Assembly (NCBI GenBank): GCA_023053575.1
Contig: JAKZAP010000021.1
Location: 12,028,212-12,092,211, forward strand
Length of the DNA stretch: 64,000 bases
Direction: 5' to 3'
Source: Branchinecta lynchi
Taxonomy: Eukaryota > Arthropoda > Branchiopoda > Anostraca > Branchinectidae
Of the stretch, positions 41,165-51,898 are shown piece by piece. Numbering within the stretch: the first letter of the stretch is position 1; every line of letters begins with the position of its first letter. A model generated the notes under the pieces. That model was not told the DNA's origin and searched no databases. It worked only from the letters and a program-made list of their open reading frames with translations. The position numbers were made by a program, and so were the translations under genes.

Positions 41165-41436
41165 TAAATGTGTCTTCTCGCCGTTCCTCCTTGGGGAATC
41201 GAATGGACAGGCGCGAATAGAGGGAATCACTCCACGGCCCACGCGGACTCCGCGTACGGAAAACAGCGAGAACATGGGGAATGCTTCCAAAATGGACTTC
41301 GTTCGAAAAAAAATATGCAGTTGACGAAATTTATCTGGATCCACTTTATTTTTGGTTTTGTTTATCCTAATTGTTTTAATCAATTTTATATTGCCCCAAC
41401 ACCTGCAAAAATTGATTCCCCTCCGAACCTGAAAGG

Positions 41437-41895
41437 TTCGGTTTTATGCAAAGGCAAAAGATGTTTGGGGGGAGGAAATTTGTTTTAAAGCTGGGTTGTC
41501 GGGAGTAGATTTAAAGTGGATGGTGAGTTTAAGGGGGGGGGGGGAGGATTAGCTATTGGGGAGAAAAGAAGGTTTATAGGAAAAAATAGGTTAAAGAATG
41601 GCCCTTACTTTTGCCCAATGTGTGGAAAGGTGGATGAGGATGTGTTCCACTTTGTGTGTGAATGTGAAGGATTGAGTGATTTAAGGGTCGAATTATTTGG
41701 GGTGGGAATTACTAGGGAGGAGTGGCTACTAGAAAAAATTGGAAGTACAAATATGGGGGATATTCGTAAGGTGGCTAGATTCCTCCGTGTTGGTTTGTCC
41801 CATAGAGAGCGATTTTTGTAGTTTGTTGTGTTTTTTCTTGTTTTGTTGCCATGACCCCAAGGGTTTTTTCGTGCAATAAATTCATTCATTCATTC
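41437..41895 (+). mobile_element. 5'-truncated non-LTR retrotransposon with a 47-bp target duplication
   Basis: An exact 47-bp direct repeat (starting ATTGCCCCAACACCTGC) flanks the insert at 41,390-41,436 and 41,896-41,942. The insert ends AATAAATTCATTCATTCATT, a microsatellite tail. Perfect identity of the repeat indicates a recent event. Confidence 0.92.
41489..41821 (+). CDS. Retrotransposon ORF2 C-terminal zinc-knuckle end
   Basis: The frame is open from the stop at 41,486 to the stop after 41,821. It contains CPMC, then histidine and cysteine in the spacing C-x2-C-x8-H-x4-C (FCPMCGKVDEDVFHFVCEC), the zinc-knuckle near the end of many non-LTR reverse transcriptase proteins. Only the last 110 or so codons are present because the copy is 5'-truncated, so it encodes no enzyme. 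The frame is intact, in keeping with the perfect target duplication. Confidence 0.8.
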   Translation, partial: SWVVGSRFKVDGEFKGGGGGLAIGEKRRFIGKNRLKNGPYFCPMCGKVDEDVFHFVCECEGLSDLRVELFGVGITREEWLLEKIGSTNMGDIRKVARFLRVGLSHRERFL

Positions 41896-42083
41896 ATTGC
41901 CCCAACACCTGCAAAAATTGATTCCCCTCCGAACCTGAAAGGGAGTCCTAATTGATGATGGTGATAATAATCGGAGCATTCCCCGTCCGTGGGGACTCGT
42001 GAGAATACGGGGAGTGAGTCCCCGGGACAAACAAAACGCGGGGACTCCTCAAGTGGAGTCCTCGGGGAACGGCGAGAATACGC

Positions 42084-42989
42084 CTGAAGGGATTGTTTTT
42101 CTGGGGCTCTCAAAAGCTTGCATTTCAGTGTCTAATGATGAGAAGCTCAGGAAACAGGGGTGGCCCGAAGGGGGGGTGAGGGGGGGGGGGGGGTGAATCA
42201 CCACCCCTGCCTTCCGTTAATTCGTATCAGTCGTTTATTTTGGCATTTCGCTAAGTTGTATCAGTCGTTTATTTTGGCCTCGCCGAGGTCCCGGGCATTC
42301 ATTTTAATAAAAAATAACCCGAGTCGTTTAAAAAAAATTTAAATTTTGTCTCTGCACAGCTTCAGTCGTAAGCCAGTCCCCGAAGTAGTCGTTTAAACCA
42401 GGTTTTGTAACCCGATAGGTCGCAGACATGATTCCTCGGGGCAGCAATGCGGCTACCTGTTCTACTCCCATGGGATTTGGATCTGCCTAACTTCGGTCTT
42501 TCAGATTTTAGCCTGTCAAAATTACAATAGGTTAGTTGTTAAAGTGAAGTCTGACTGGTAACATTGAAATAACTTATAGACCAAAAGCGAGAGACAAGGC
42601 TATGTGCATTGATTTTTGGTCATCTTTGGCTATAAGTGAAAAAAGAAGGAATACAATTTTTAAACAGAATGGAAAAGCCATTAGAGATCAAATGACAGGA
42701 GACCCGCGAAAGAAGTGTGCCAGAACAAATCGAAACATGTCGATTATAAAGAGAGGTTGAGGTAGGAACAACGCTTGAAAAGGACAAGGATTTTAATATA
42801 CACCCGAAATTCGTTTCCCAGGACAGGAGGGGTTCCGCAGACGCTGGAATAGCTCATTCTAGTCCGGAGGTAAATTTTTGGCCTCTGTGCTAGCAGAGGC
42901 TCTACTATCAAAATGTTTATTCCTTCAGCCAAAGCTGACTGCGAATCGTATGTATCACTGCTGACTGCGAATCATAGCACTATCAAATA
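42084..42989. other. Intergenic; G-run, otherwise nothing
   Basis: A long G-run lies at 42,180-42,193. TATCAGTCGTTTATTTTGGC occurs twice (42,226 and 42,260). No gene is supported. Confidence 0.4.
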
Positions 42990-43211
42990 TGGGAGGAGCA
43001 AGGTATTACCGACTAGCTGGTAATTTTTCCGTCTTTTTTTGCGGAAAAACGGCTGATTTAAAGAAAACCAACCGTTTTTAAGAAAAATCGACTGTTTCCC
43101 AAAACAATCGATTTTTTTATGAAAAATCGCGAAAAATCTATTTTTTACCGGCTAGCCGACAACATCGGGGGAGGGGCGGGGTGCACCCCCCCCCCATACG
43201 TGACGCCCCTG
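42990..43211. mobile_element. hAT-type MITE, truncated copy
   Basis: The right end GTGACGCCCCTG and inner GAAAAATCGACTG motifs match the 319-bp family. The left CAGAGGCGTT end is missing. Confidence 0.7.
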
Positions 43212-43607
43212 TATGCTAGTGTTAAAGCACATCTGAAGAGACTTCGTAAAATTCAGGACACTCATACAACTCGAAAATGATCTCTTTTATGTTTAAGATA
43301 TTCTAAAAGCGAACTTCTCGTCTTCATTTGCTGTGTATATAGCATCTTCTGTCGCGTAGAATCAAATTCTCCAAACCAGTTTTAAGTTGCAATTCTCTAG
43401 ATGTAGCTCACTGTAGCTTTACCTGCTTTAGTTTTCGGCATGAAAGTACAGTGTGTAGAGTGACAAATAAAACGGTACACGGTACTTTCATTATGAAACA
43501 AAAGTACATCAAATGACCTGGAAAAACCGCAACTCAAGTCTCGTCGGCGAACCTGGCATCTTTTTTTATATCTGTAAACTCCTGTCAGGCCAAGACCAAA
43601 AGTTCGT
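43212..43607. other. Intergenic, nothing recognised
   Basis: Unique-looking sequence. Confidence 0.3.
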
Positions 43608-44030
43608 TACGTCCGTAAATCCGGATTTTTTTTTTTTTTAACGCACTGGCAAATCTGTTTTCCTCATTTCGTTTCTGAGGAAGTGTGTTCTGAACGTGAA
43701 AATTACTTTTTTTGCTATTAGTTTGGAGCAAATCTACTTTCTTTTCTATGGGCTTTATTTTGTCACTTTTTTGATGCACAGAGGCGTGATTTCATAGCTA
43801 TTCTTAATTTTTCATTGGGATCGCAAAATGACGCCCTGCTCCTCAGCTTACGTCCATAAATCAGGATTTTTTTACAGGAATTACTTTTTTGCTTTAATAC
43901 GGAACAAATCTACTTTGTTTTCTGTGGCCACTATTTTTTCACTTTTTTCGACGGTCAGATTTGTTATTTCAAAGCTATTTTTTCCTTTTCAATGGGATTG
44001 CAAAAAGACGCTCTCCTCCTCGGTGTTTCT
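43608..44030. repeat. Diverged tandem duplication, unit about 240 bp
   Basis: ACGTCCGTAAATCCGGATTT ... AAATGACGCCCTGCTCCTC (43,608-43,849) is repeated as ACGTCCATAAATCAGGATTT ... AAAAGACGCTCTCCTCCTC (43,850-44,030) with a deletion of about 60 bp. Confidence 0.75.
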
Positions 44031-44580
44031 CAAAATTACGCCTGTGGCACATTTCATAGTAGCCTATTCTCTACTTAGAGGAACGGTGTGTCATTTACTT
44101 GGCGATGAGGCTTGGAACTTTTTAGATTTGCTGGCTAGAATCTTTCTAGACAAAGGCAGATTAAAAAAAAATCGCCTGCGGCGCTTGCTTTAATTTGTCC
44201 CGGGTACAGGCGTTGAAAGCGTTCCTCTTATGCGAAAGTTGAAATGTAAAGCTGAGGCTATGATGGTATGTATACAAAAATTTTGATTACAAGAATAATT
44301 TCAGGTGATGCATTGCAGCTAGTTTTACACCGGCTCTATTATTTGTTGGTGGGGAATGTGCGCCATTGCAACATAGTCGCAACAGTTAATTTTTGTTGGT
44401 ACCTGCGAGTCGTATATTACGATCCATGAGTCGTTGAAATGAGGGGTCTCACCCCCCCCCCCCTGGCCTGAGTGCTTCGGGCCACCCCTGTGACAGGAAA
44501 TGTTCAATTCCAGATTGGAAAGTGACTTCTGAACAAAGTCCGCTATTTTGAGAGACCCAAACAAATATTAGTTGCGTTTT
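44031..44580. other. Intergenic; one C-run
   Basis: The C-run at 44,451-44,463 sits in GGTCTCACC ... GGCCTGAG. No gene is supported. Confidence 0.4.
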
Positions 44581-44964
44581 TTTTTTCAGATACCATGGTC
44601 TAAAGTCGTTTTTGCAGTTATCGTGGCATCTGATACCATGGTCAAAAGGCGTTTTTGCAGTTATCGTGGTATCTGGCCATTCAACGTGGTATCTGATATT
44701 CTGACTGTGGTAACTGATCGTGGTATCTGAAAAAGTCATCTCACTTTCGTCAATTTTTGTCAAATTGGTGGGAAAGAAGTTTGGCACTCAGTGATGTGAC
44801 TGAATATCAGTTTTTATTTTGGGCTGACTTCGAAAACCGCAATTTCGGCAATTGTCGTTTTTGCAGAGCAACCGTATATCAGATACCACGGTAACTGCAA
44901 AAACGACTAATTGCAGATCCAGTCACCGCTGTAACAGATACCATGGTATCTGCAAAAACGCAAC
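44581..44964. mobile_element. TA-flanked MITE family T1, copy 2
   Basis: GTTGCG to CGCAAC with TA on both sides; same organisation as 30,520-30,914, including GTGGTATCTGATA words. Confidence 0.8.
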
Positions 44965-44966
44965 TA

Positions 44967-46190
44967 TGCAATCCTTTACCGTTGTGGTTGCTAAAGATTC
45001 CGAGCATAGAGGCACAGGCACATAGAGGTACCGACCACCGATCTGAAAGAAAAAGTTGATCCGATACAAATCGATTATATGAATAGCGGAGCAACGAGGT
45101 AACACATTTTCATCCGGCCTATTAAACTGAAAAAAGTGATGGGTAACGAAAACTGCCATAGGTCAGCATTATTCGGTTAAACTTTAATAGGTTTTCGGGG
45201 ATGCAGTTGGAAATTCCACATAAATGGGTACAAAAGCAAAGTTTGATCGTCTTTAGCCGAAAAAAAGTATCCAAATGCGTCGTATGCTAGCGCTAACTAG
45301 CCTGACATTTCGAATGCCGTCAGTACCACCATCATCAAACCTACCCAACAGCTCAATTTCCCACCTGCCAATACCACGTTTGTTCACTTGCACGTCACAA
45401 AAAAAGCTCTGCGAATTTATGCAGCGAACTAATTGCACCAATCGAGAATTTAAATCTCGCGCTCCATAGAGCGTCATTGCCGTGACTCATACAGAGGCTA
45501 TCCGTTTCCATACTTTACTCATCTTTTCCTTGTCTCTTTGCTCCCTTTTTCATTCGGCATGTACACGCTATTACTTTGGCCTTGATCCCATAAACCGTTA
45601 GGCATTTCCCTTTTCATCTCGTTCAACTTGCCATCTGGGCGATTGCGAGAGCAGTGGCGACAGTTGAAGTTAATAAAATGTCTCATTCGATTAGATCGAG
45701 ATCTAGTGGAGAAAAGTGAACACTTGTTGTCGAAGCATAAACAGACGAGTTAAACTCAAGTTTCCGGAGAATTTCCCGCAAGAATCCACTGTTGTTTCTT
45801 ATGGCACTTGACCTGTCCCCTGTTTTCAAAGAGATACGCGATGAACAAAGAACGGAACCGAAGGAGTTGCTGCTGGTCGAAACTGACTTACTAAATCCAA
45901 GGAATAAAAATGCTCCGATGCAGACGGCTAATTGCGAGTAAAGAAGCCGGGATTTGACGTGGATTTCCGTCTGTCAAGAAAAATAAATCTACAGCAGATT
46001 TTTGTAATGTTCTTGGACTCTTCGGAGCGTATTCGACTGTTTCGTGTGGATACCTTGACGAAGTAACTTAGAATTACAGCCATTACAGGAACAGGAGGCG
46101 AGACTTGAGGACTTGTGAGAAAGATAATTATAGGATGATGGGGTATAAAAAATGTCGTAGCATGCAAAAAGTCGATTGGACATCAGAAGA
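44967..46190. other. Intergenic, no gene recognised
   Basis: A 74-codon minus-strand frame at 45,253-45,477 begins with ATG and has balanced composition, but shows no motif, splice site or paralogue. It is noted only as unexplained. Confidence 0.35.
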
Positions 46191-46698
46191 AACTTCTAAC
46201 TTGCAGCATAAAAACTGACTGAAATATGAGGACCGTGCAAACCATGTTATTCGTTAATTGCAAAAAAGTTATTAATTATCTGACTGGTACTGTTATTTGG
46301 CACTTCTCCAAGTCGAAACATCACCTGGTGAAACTTTCCCACGGCAAAACGTTCCCATGGCGAAACGTCCCTATGACAAAACGTCCTCATCGCTAACGTC
46401 CCTAACTAGAACGTCCCAATGGCGAAAAGTCCCAGGCTCGAATTAACTTCTAACTTGCAGCATAAAAAACTGACTGAAATATGAGGACCGTGCAAACCAT
46501 GCTATTCATTAATTGCAAAAAAGTTATTAATTATCTGACTGGTACTGTTATTTGGCACTTCTCCAAGTCGAAACATCACCTGGTGAAACTTTCCCACGGC
46601 AAAACTTTCCCATGGCGAAACGTCCCTATGACAAAACGTCCTCGTCGCTAACGTCCCTAACTAAAACGTCCCAATGGCGAAAAGTCCCAGGCTCGAAT
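46191..46698 (+). repeat. 254-bp tandem duplication containing 16-bp arrays
   Basis: Two units (46,191-46,444 and 46,445-46,698), about 96% alike, each end in five to six 16-bp units of the type CATGGCGAAACGTCCC. Confidence 0.95.
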
Positions 46699-46754
46699 AG
46701 ACCAATAACACAAATATGATAATAGTTTATTATGGGATTTCAAGGTTTAGATCC

Positions 46755-46910
46755 CATTACGGCTAACATTCATAATACCTATGCTCGTAATGCTCATGAC
46801 TCAAAATGACCACAACAAATGCCCATGATTCAGAATGCCCACAACTCAAAATGCCCACAGCAAATGCCCATGATTCAGAATGCCCACAACTCAAAATGCC
46901 CACGGCTCGG
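46755..46910 (+). repeat. Solo 16-bp array (AAAATGCCCACGACTC type)
   Basis: Roughly eight units, with a 48-bp block repeated twice. It has the sequence of the MULE-2/3 ends but no partner end next to it. Confidence 0.8.
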
Positions 46911-46944
46911 ATGATTTGATGTGAATTCTTTGAGGTGTTTTGTG

Positions 46945-47505
46945 TTTGTCGGCGAAACGTCCACGATCGAAAATTCCCTGGCGAAACGTCCCATGGCAAA
47001 ACGCCCCCATGACAAGACGTCCCCGTGGTTAAACGTCCCCGTGGTTAAACGTCCCCGGCTAAAATAGACCAATAGTCAAAATATGATAATATTTTCGGGG
47101 GGATTTCAGATATGTATACGAGCATATCTGCACAGTGGGGGGAGTTGGAAGGGAGTCCGGTAAATATTGTGACTCGCATAGGGGTCAAACGAGTAGACTG
47201 ATTTGAATGAAACTTGAGAGGTGAAATCTAGAGAGTTCATATGCCCTATAGATTACGTATTTTAGGGTTGTAGGGATAGGGTTACCGTAATTCGCACGTA
47301 CTCGTAACGGGTGACATATGATCTCATAGCTCTTATTTGTTTTTTGTTTTAATCTGGGACATTTTTTCACGGGACGTTTTGGCTGGGGACTTTTTGTATC
47401 AGTGTTTTTTTCCCATGGAGCCTACTTGCTAAAAAGGGTTGTGGCGAAAAAGATAAACGTCCTCATGGCGAAACGTCCCCAGCCAAAACGTCTCATTGTG
47501 ACTTA
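46945..47505. repeat. CGAAACGTCCC-type arrays and reversed family B fragment
   Basis: Direct units occupy 46,945-47,068 and 47,455-47,505, inverted units (GGGACGTTTTGGC) 47,350-47,395. Between them 47,130-47,335 is a reversed family B 5' end (CATATGATCTCATAGCTCTT). They are likely remains of a third MULE-type family, but no bounded element could be drawn. Confidence 0.6.
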
Positions 47506-47952
47506 ATGATATAGTTTCATTATTTCTTTAATTAAGACCAGTCCTGCCTATAGCACTGCCTCTCACTACTTCCACAACAATCCCATCCATTGTCATTTGA
47601 AAACCGTGTGCCATTTTTGTCCCCCCTAGCGGCATTTCGCTGATTCTTGCATCCTCTCTATCTATATGACTGTTATCAAGACATATCGGGCTCCCACTTG
47701 TTACTTCCGAAAACCTGATTTTTATCACCTTATTTCTTCACTTTTTTTAATTATTATATATAGAAGTATAAATTATTCTCAGCAATGCCAAGGGGGGTCG
47801 CGCGGGCCCACAGAAGCCCTGAATAGTCAAGTAGGGTTTCAGTAGAAACTGTATCTGGTGCGACTCATGCATTAACGAACCTAAGGCGTTTTCCAGTGCT
47901 CCCACAAACAGTTTGTGGGTCGACTGTGGCTCGAAAAGAGTATTTCCGCGGT
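47506..47952. other. Intergenic, nothing recognised
   Basis: The last 70 bp (GTCGACTGTGGCTCG ... TTTCCGCGG) belong to a repeat that resumes after MULE-2. Confidence 0.4.
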
Positions 47953-47989
47953 CTTTCGTGCGGGTGGTTCCCAAAATCACCACGATCTT

Positions 47990-48115
47990 TTTGCCCACTC
48001 TCATAATGCCCACGCTCAGAATGCCTACGATTAAAATGCCCACGGTTCAAAATGCCCACGATCAGAATGCCCACGATTAAAATGCCCAAGACTCAAAATG
48101 ACCACGACCACGAAA
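47990..48115 (+). repeat. 16-bp array, left end of MULE-2
   Basis: About eight units of the AAAATGCCCACGACTC type. Confidence 0.9.
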
Positions 48116-48167
48116 TGCCGACAGTTCAAAGTGGTCACAGGGGAGGCTAATATCGTCCTAGTTTACA

Positions 48168-48419
48168 ATGCCGACGAAAACCTGGAATCAACATGATAAT
48201 GACGAACCTCGGACCACGAACCACGTTGAGGCCTGGCACCGAGTCCTCAACAAACGAATTACAGCCCGACCACGTTTATTTCGACTTCTGCGAGAAGTTC
48301 AGACCATCCAAGACGAGATGGAATCAGACCTCCTCCAGATCGGTGCTGGAGCCGACTTTAGACGAAGGAACCAAAGAATGGTCCGGGAAGACCAGCCAAT
48401 TCAAGCACTTAAAGTTTAA
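48168..48419 (+). CDS. MULE-2 transposase, C-terminal remnant
   Basis: The 83-codon frame contains PRTTNHVEAWHRVLN and LFRLLREVQTIQDEME, which match the RTTN-x-EGWH block and following helix at the C-terminal end of MULE transposases with FLYWCH-type N-termini. It abuts the array directly, so the catalytic domain is deleted. Nearly the same frame is intact in MULE-3. It is probably not functional alone. Confidence 0.8.
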   Translation: MPTKTWNQHDNDEPRTTNHVEAWHRVLNKRITARPRLFRLLREVQTIQDEMESDLLQIGAGADFRRRNQRMVREDQPIQALKV

Positions 48420-48703
48420 CTTAAAAGGTCTTAGATAGGACAGTCTAGTTACCCCTCACTTATTCACTTAAAGAAGCTTGAAAACGCGGCAAAAATACGT
48501 TAGTTAGTTGCTCCCCTATTCACGAACGATGGATTTCAAATAGTGAATTTCCTTGTCTGATTTGTATGCTCTACGCGCTTGTATCTGTGTTGTATGCTCG
48601 ACGAAAACGATTTAAGAAAAATAAGTGTTCACACAGGGAGCTAACTTCCGTAAGCTAACCACTGGCTACAGAAACGTCGCGTATGCATTGAGATTGATTT
48701 TTT

Positions 48704-50376
48704 TATAAGGTTTGAAGCCAAGCTGACCATTCATTACGAAATAAATAGAAAACCGTGATTTTCGGTTTTTTTTATCAGCTAATTATCCCTCTAGGATGAG
48801 GTGCGAGGAATAACTATAAATTCCGATATTTCGGTTGCACTTCCGGCAAGCCGTCCTCAGCAAAAAAACAACAACAACTAAATCATAAAATCCAACACAA
48901 TACCAACAGAAAAGTGATGCGGAACCAACAAAACATACAACGATATGTGACTAAAAACCAGAAGAACGATGCTGATTGGAACGAAAAAAAAATTCAAATA
49001 AATTAACGAATATTAAAATGTGTGTGTTAAAAGTGTATATGGACAAATCTGTGATTATTTTACAATTCTGAATTCTGTGTCTATTGACAATTTACCAATT
49101 CCCTGGGAAAGCGCAGAAGCTTTCACCCAGCCATTACATAATCCTTCGCTTTACCCATCAGTGTACAAATAGTTTCACAGAAATCAACAGATTTGTATAT
49201 ATACACTTTTAACACGCACATTTTAATATTAATCATTTTATTTGAATTCGTTTGTCGTTTCAATCAGCATCGTTCTTCTGGTTTTTCGTCACATATCGTT
49301 GACTCGTTGTATGTTTTGTTGGTTCAGCATCACTTTTCTGTTGGTGTTGTGTTGGATGTTACGATTTAGTTGTTTGTTTTTGGGATCCCAAAACGTAAGT
49401 GGAGGGATACCTATGACATCGCAAAAGTTGTCCGTCTGTCCGTCCGTCCGCCCGTCTGTTAACCGATAACTCTCGAAGGGGTTGAAATATTTGTTATCAA
49501 ACTTAGCATGAAGACTCTTTAGGTCAAAGTACAGGTCTAGTTAGAAGATAGGCTATGTAGCTCTATATTTAGGGGTGGGGGGGTGGGTGAAATTAAGGGG
49601 AACAATTTTAAAAGCTAATGAAATAGTCGAATTAGGGGTAAGGAGGCATGCTGAATCCGAATATGAAAATTATTTTCTCGCCAAACAAATAGTTCGGCCG
49701 GAATCCGGCCAAAACCGGAGAATTTGTTTAAAGTAAAAGTTTTATTTAAATTTGAGAAGAAGTTCGATTTCGGGTAAGTAGATATGCTGAGTCCGCATTT
49801 GACAAGGATTTTCCCACCGGACGTATAGATCGCTCGGAGTCCGACTGAAGCCGGAAATTTTTTTAAAAGTAGAATAAGTTTAATTTGAAGTTGTTTAGAG
49901 GATGGATGTAGGGGTAAGTAGACATGGTGAATTCGTTTTGAGCTATATTTCGCTGGACAAGTAGTTCCGGAATTCCGCCGAAAACGGAAAATTGGCAGAA
50001 GTAAGGAGGATGTTTCGATCTGCTTCGTCAAAATAGATATGACTGAAAGGGGTAAACGCACATGCTGAATCCATATCTGAACTTGGTTTTCTCATATGCT
50101 TAGCTATTCGGCCTTTATCTGTTCCTAAATTTTAATAGTAAAAGGGTTCAACGAGTCTGGTAAGACTGGATCTGGCGAAGACAAGACCCAATTGTCTGGA
50201 TCAAATTTGAACTTTGGGATCCCATCGAAAACTTTGGTCTTGTTTTCGCTGAAGACGGTTTGCCGGAAGTGCAACCGAAATATCCGAACTTATATTTATC
50301 CCTCGCACATCATCCTAGAGGGATAATTAGCTGATCAAGAAATAACCCCGAAAATCACGGTTTTCTATTTCTTTCG
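48704..50376. mobile_element. Large inverted-arm element with hammerhead-like cores (R2-related)
   Basis: Arms of about 300 bp (48,738-49,035, and 49,186-49,378 continued at 50,243-50,376) surround a 150-bp loop. Each arm has CTGAAGA or CTGAGGA, a hairpin (CGGTTTGC / TGCAACCG) and GAAATATC. ATTGATTTTTT at 48,693-48,703 and 50,377-50,387 is a likely 11-bp target duplication. The left edge also has the GCCAAGCTGAC tail seen in R2 elements. Confidence 0.7.
49377..50242 (-). mobile_element. HINE-like family C, copy C4
   Basis: Inserted in the right arm of the inverted-arm element, so the intact left arm shows the empty site: GATTTAGTTGTT before, TTTGCTGA after. Ends as in C2; CCGT microsatellite at 49,438-49,456; about three and a half core repeats. 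Confidence 0.8.
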
Positions 50377-50388
50377 ATTGATTTTTTC

Positions 50389-50802
50389 TGCGACATAGTA
50401 GAAATTTGCATTGTGAGGACGACTGTAGGTATTCTGAATTTCATTCTAGAGCAAATAGTAAAAAAAAAATATAAAAAATCCCTTAACACAATCCAAAAAT
50501 GAAGAGTATTCAGTTTAATGATACAAAAATAAGTTGGCTTTTCAGTTAAACTTTAAAGAGAAGTTCCAAGGGGGCTAAGTATCAGTCAGAAGCTTCCTCA
50601 AGAAAGCACAGCACTTTTGCGGCATCTAACCACGACGCAATAGGCTACAAATGTTTCTTGTAAATAATAATAAACCAGTGTTATATTTATAATTGAGATT
50701 ATACAAGTTCATCAAACGATTATCGTCATTCTGATACACGGTCTACTCCTCCCGTCACTCAATCACGCCTAATTACGGACTGAAAACCTCAAATTTATCC
50801 AA
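50389..50802. other. Right inner part of MULE-2
   Basis: Non-coding subterminal sequence shared, inverted, with 51,899-52,190 of MULE-3 (GGAAGCTTCTGACTGATAC, CACTCAATC). AAAGTTTAAC marks its inner edge. Confidence 0.7.
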
Positions 50803-50930
50803 TCGTGGGCATTTCGAGTCGTGGGCATTTTGAGTCGTGGGCATTTTGAGCCGTGGGCATTTTGAGTTGTTGGCATTTTTAGTGGGCATTTTGAGTCGTG
50901 GGCATTATGATCGTGGGCATTTTGAGTGTT
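50803..50930 (-). repeat. 16-bp array, right end of MULE-2
   Basis: GTGGGCATTTTGAGTC units, inverted relative to the left array. Confidence 0.9.
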
Positions 50931-50942
50931 AGCCTTTCGTGC

Positions 50943-51725
50943 GGCCCACAAGTGTGTTTCCGCGACCAACAAGTTTTCGTGGCTCGCTTTGTGGCTCAGA
51001 TTCGACAAACAGCTGGCGAGGTGATTGTCGATTTTGTGGCTCGATTCTGGCGGGAAATTCAAATTAAGCAGCAAAATAGTGTCTAAACAATAAAGTTAAC
51101 TACTTTTTGAAGCACCAGACATAAAACTGAGGATGCTTTTTGTACAGAATGGTATGGAAATAAGCCTGGAGTTCTACTTATTGAGATTTTACATGAATTT
51201 TATTTTTATTTTCATGTATTTGAAATTACCGTCAGAAAATAGACAAAACGGCGTTTCCGCTAGCTACAACTAGTGGCTCGACTGTGTGGTACACAGTCTT
51301 GTTTCCGCGACAAACACTCAGAGGTGGGTGGCCCACAATTGTGGCAAAAGGCCTCTAGAATTGTCAGTTATGACCTACGAAAAGACAGGTGGCACTTTAT
51401 GTTTTTGGGGATACGTTACAGATTGTCCCACATCAGCTCTTTTCTTCAATTGTCCCTATATCTGCGCAATGAACTACTTCAAAATTGTCTTGTCTCGTAT
51501 CTTGCGCCTGAACACCAATGCGAACTTCAAAATCTATGCGCGAATATAAAAATATAAAATATAAATATAAAATATAGAATAAAAAAGAAGATAATATAAT
51601 AGAATGTAATTACCGAAAAAAGCCCGTGGGCCATGGCAACAAAAATTGTAAAAAATGCACTAACTTACATAACTAACACACTGCTCCTACTCTAAGAATC
51701 TCGTTCTATGCTCCGTCGCAAGCCT
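50943..51725. other. Spacer between MULE-2 and MULE-3
   Basis: Carries two related blocks with GTGGCTCG, TTTCCGCGAC and GTGGCCCACAA (50,943-51,060 and 51,270-51,345), which continue the repeat that MULE-2 interrupted. The rest is AT-rich (ATATAAAAT runs near 51,545). Confidence 0.5.
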
Positions 51726-51739
51726 CAAGTAACGGCGAA

Positions 51740-51898
51740 CACTCAAAATGCCCACTATCATAATGCCCACGACTCAAAAAGCGCACTAAAAATGCCAACA
51801 ACTCAAGATGCCCACGGCTCAAAATGCCCACGACTCAAAATGCCCACGACTCGAAATGCCCACGACTCAAAATGACCACGACTCAAAATGCCCACGAT
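51740..51898 (+). repeat. 16-bp array, left end of MULE-3
   Basis: About nine units, the best-preserved run being AAAATGCCCACGACTC repeated. Confidence 0.92.

Larger units (their letters stand above)
41165..42083. mobile_element. Inverted-repeat family I, copy carrying a retrotransposon
   Basis: Left end TTCTCGCCGTTCCTCC, right end GGAACGGCGAGAATACGCC, with inner GGACTCC words. Without the insertion at 41,437-41,942 it would be about 410 bp. The uninterrupted counterpart is at 63,591. Confidence 0.75.
47962..50933 (+). mobile_element. MULE-2, Mutator-like element, 9-bp target duplication
   Basis: Perfect 9-bp duplication CTTTCGTGC at 47,953-47,961 and 50,934-50,942. The left end, GGGTGGTTCCC then CACCACGATC, leads into a 16-bp array and a transposase C-terminus; the right end is an inverted array closing with GAGTGTTAGC. 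The interior carries a nested hammerhead-like palindrome (48,704-50,376) that itself holds family C copy C4. Without these nested insertions it would be about 1.3 kb, the same as MULE-3. Confidence 0.9.

Noticed and set aside
45253..45477. 74-codon ATG frame on the minus strand
   Set aside because: Composition is reasonable, but no motif, splice sites or regulatory context support it.
51740..51898. CRISPR array
   Set aside because: The 16-bp units are head to tail with no unique spacers, lie at transposon ends and sit in animal DNA.
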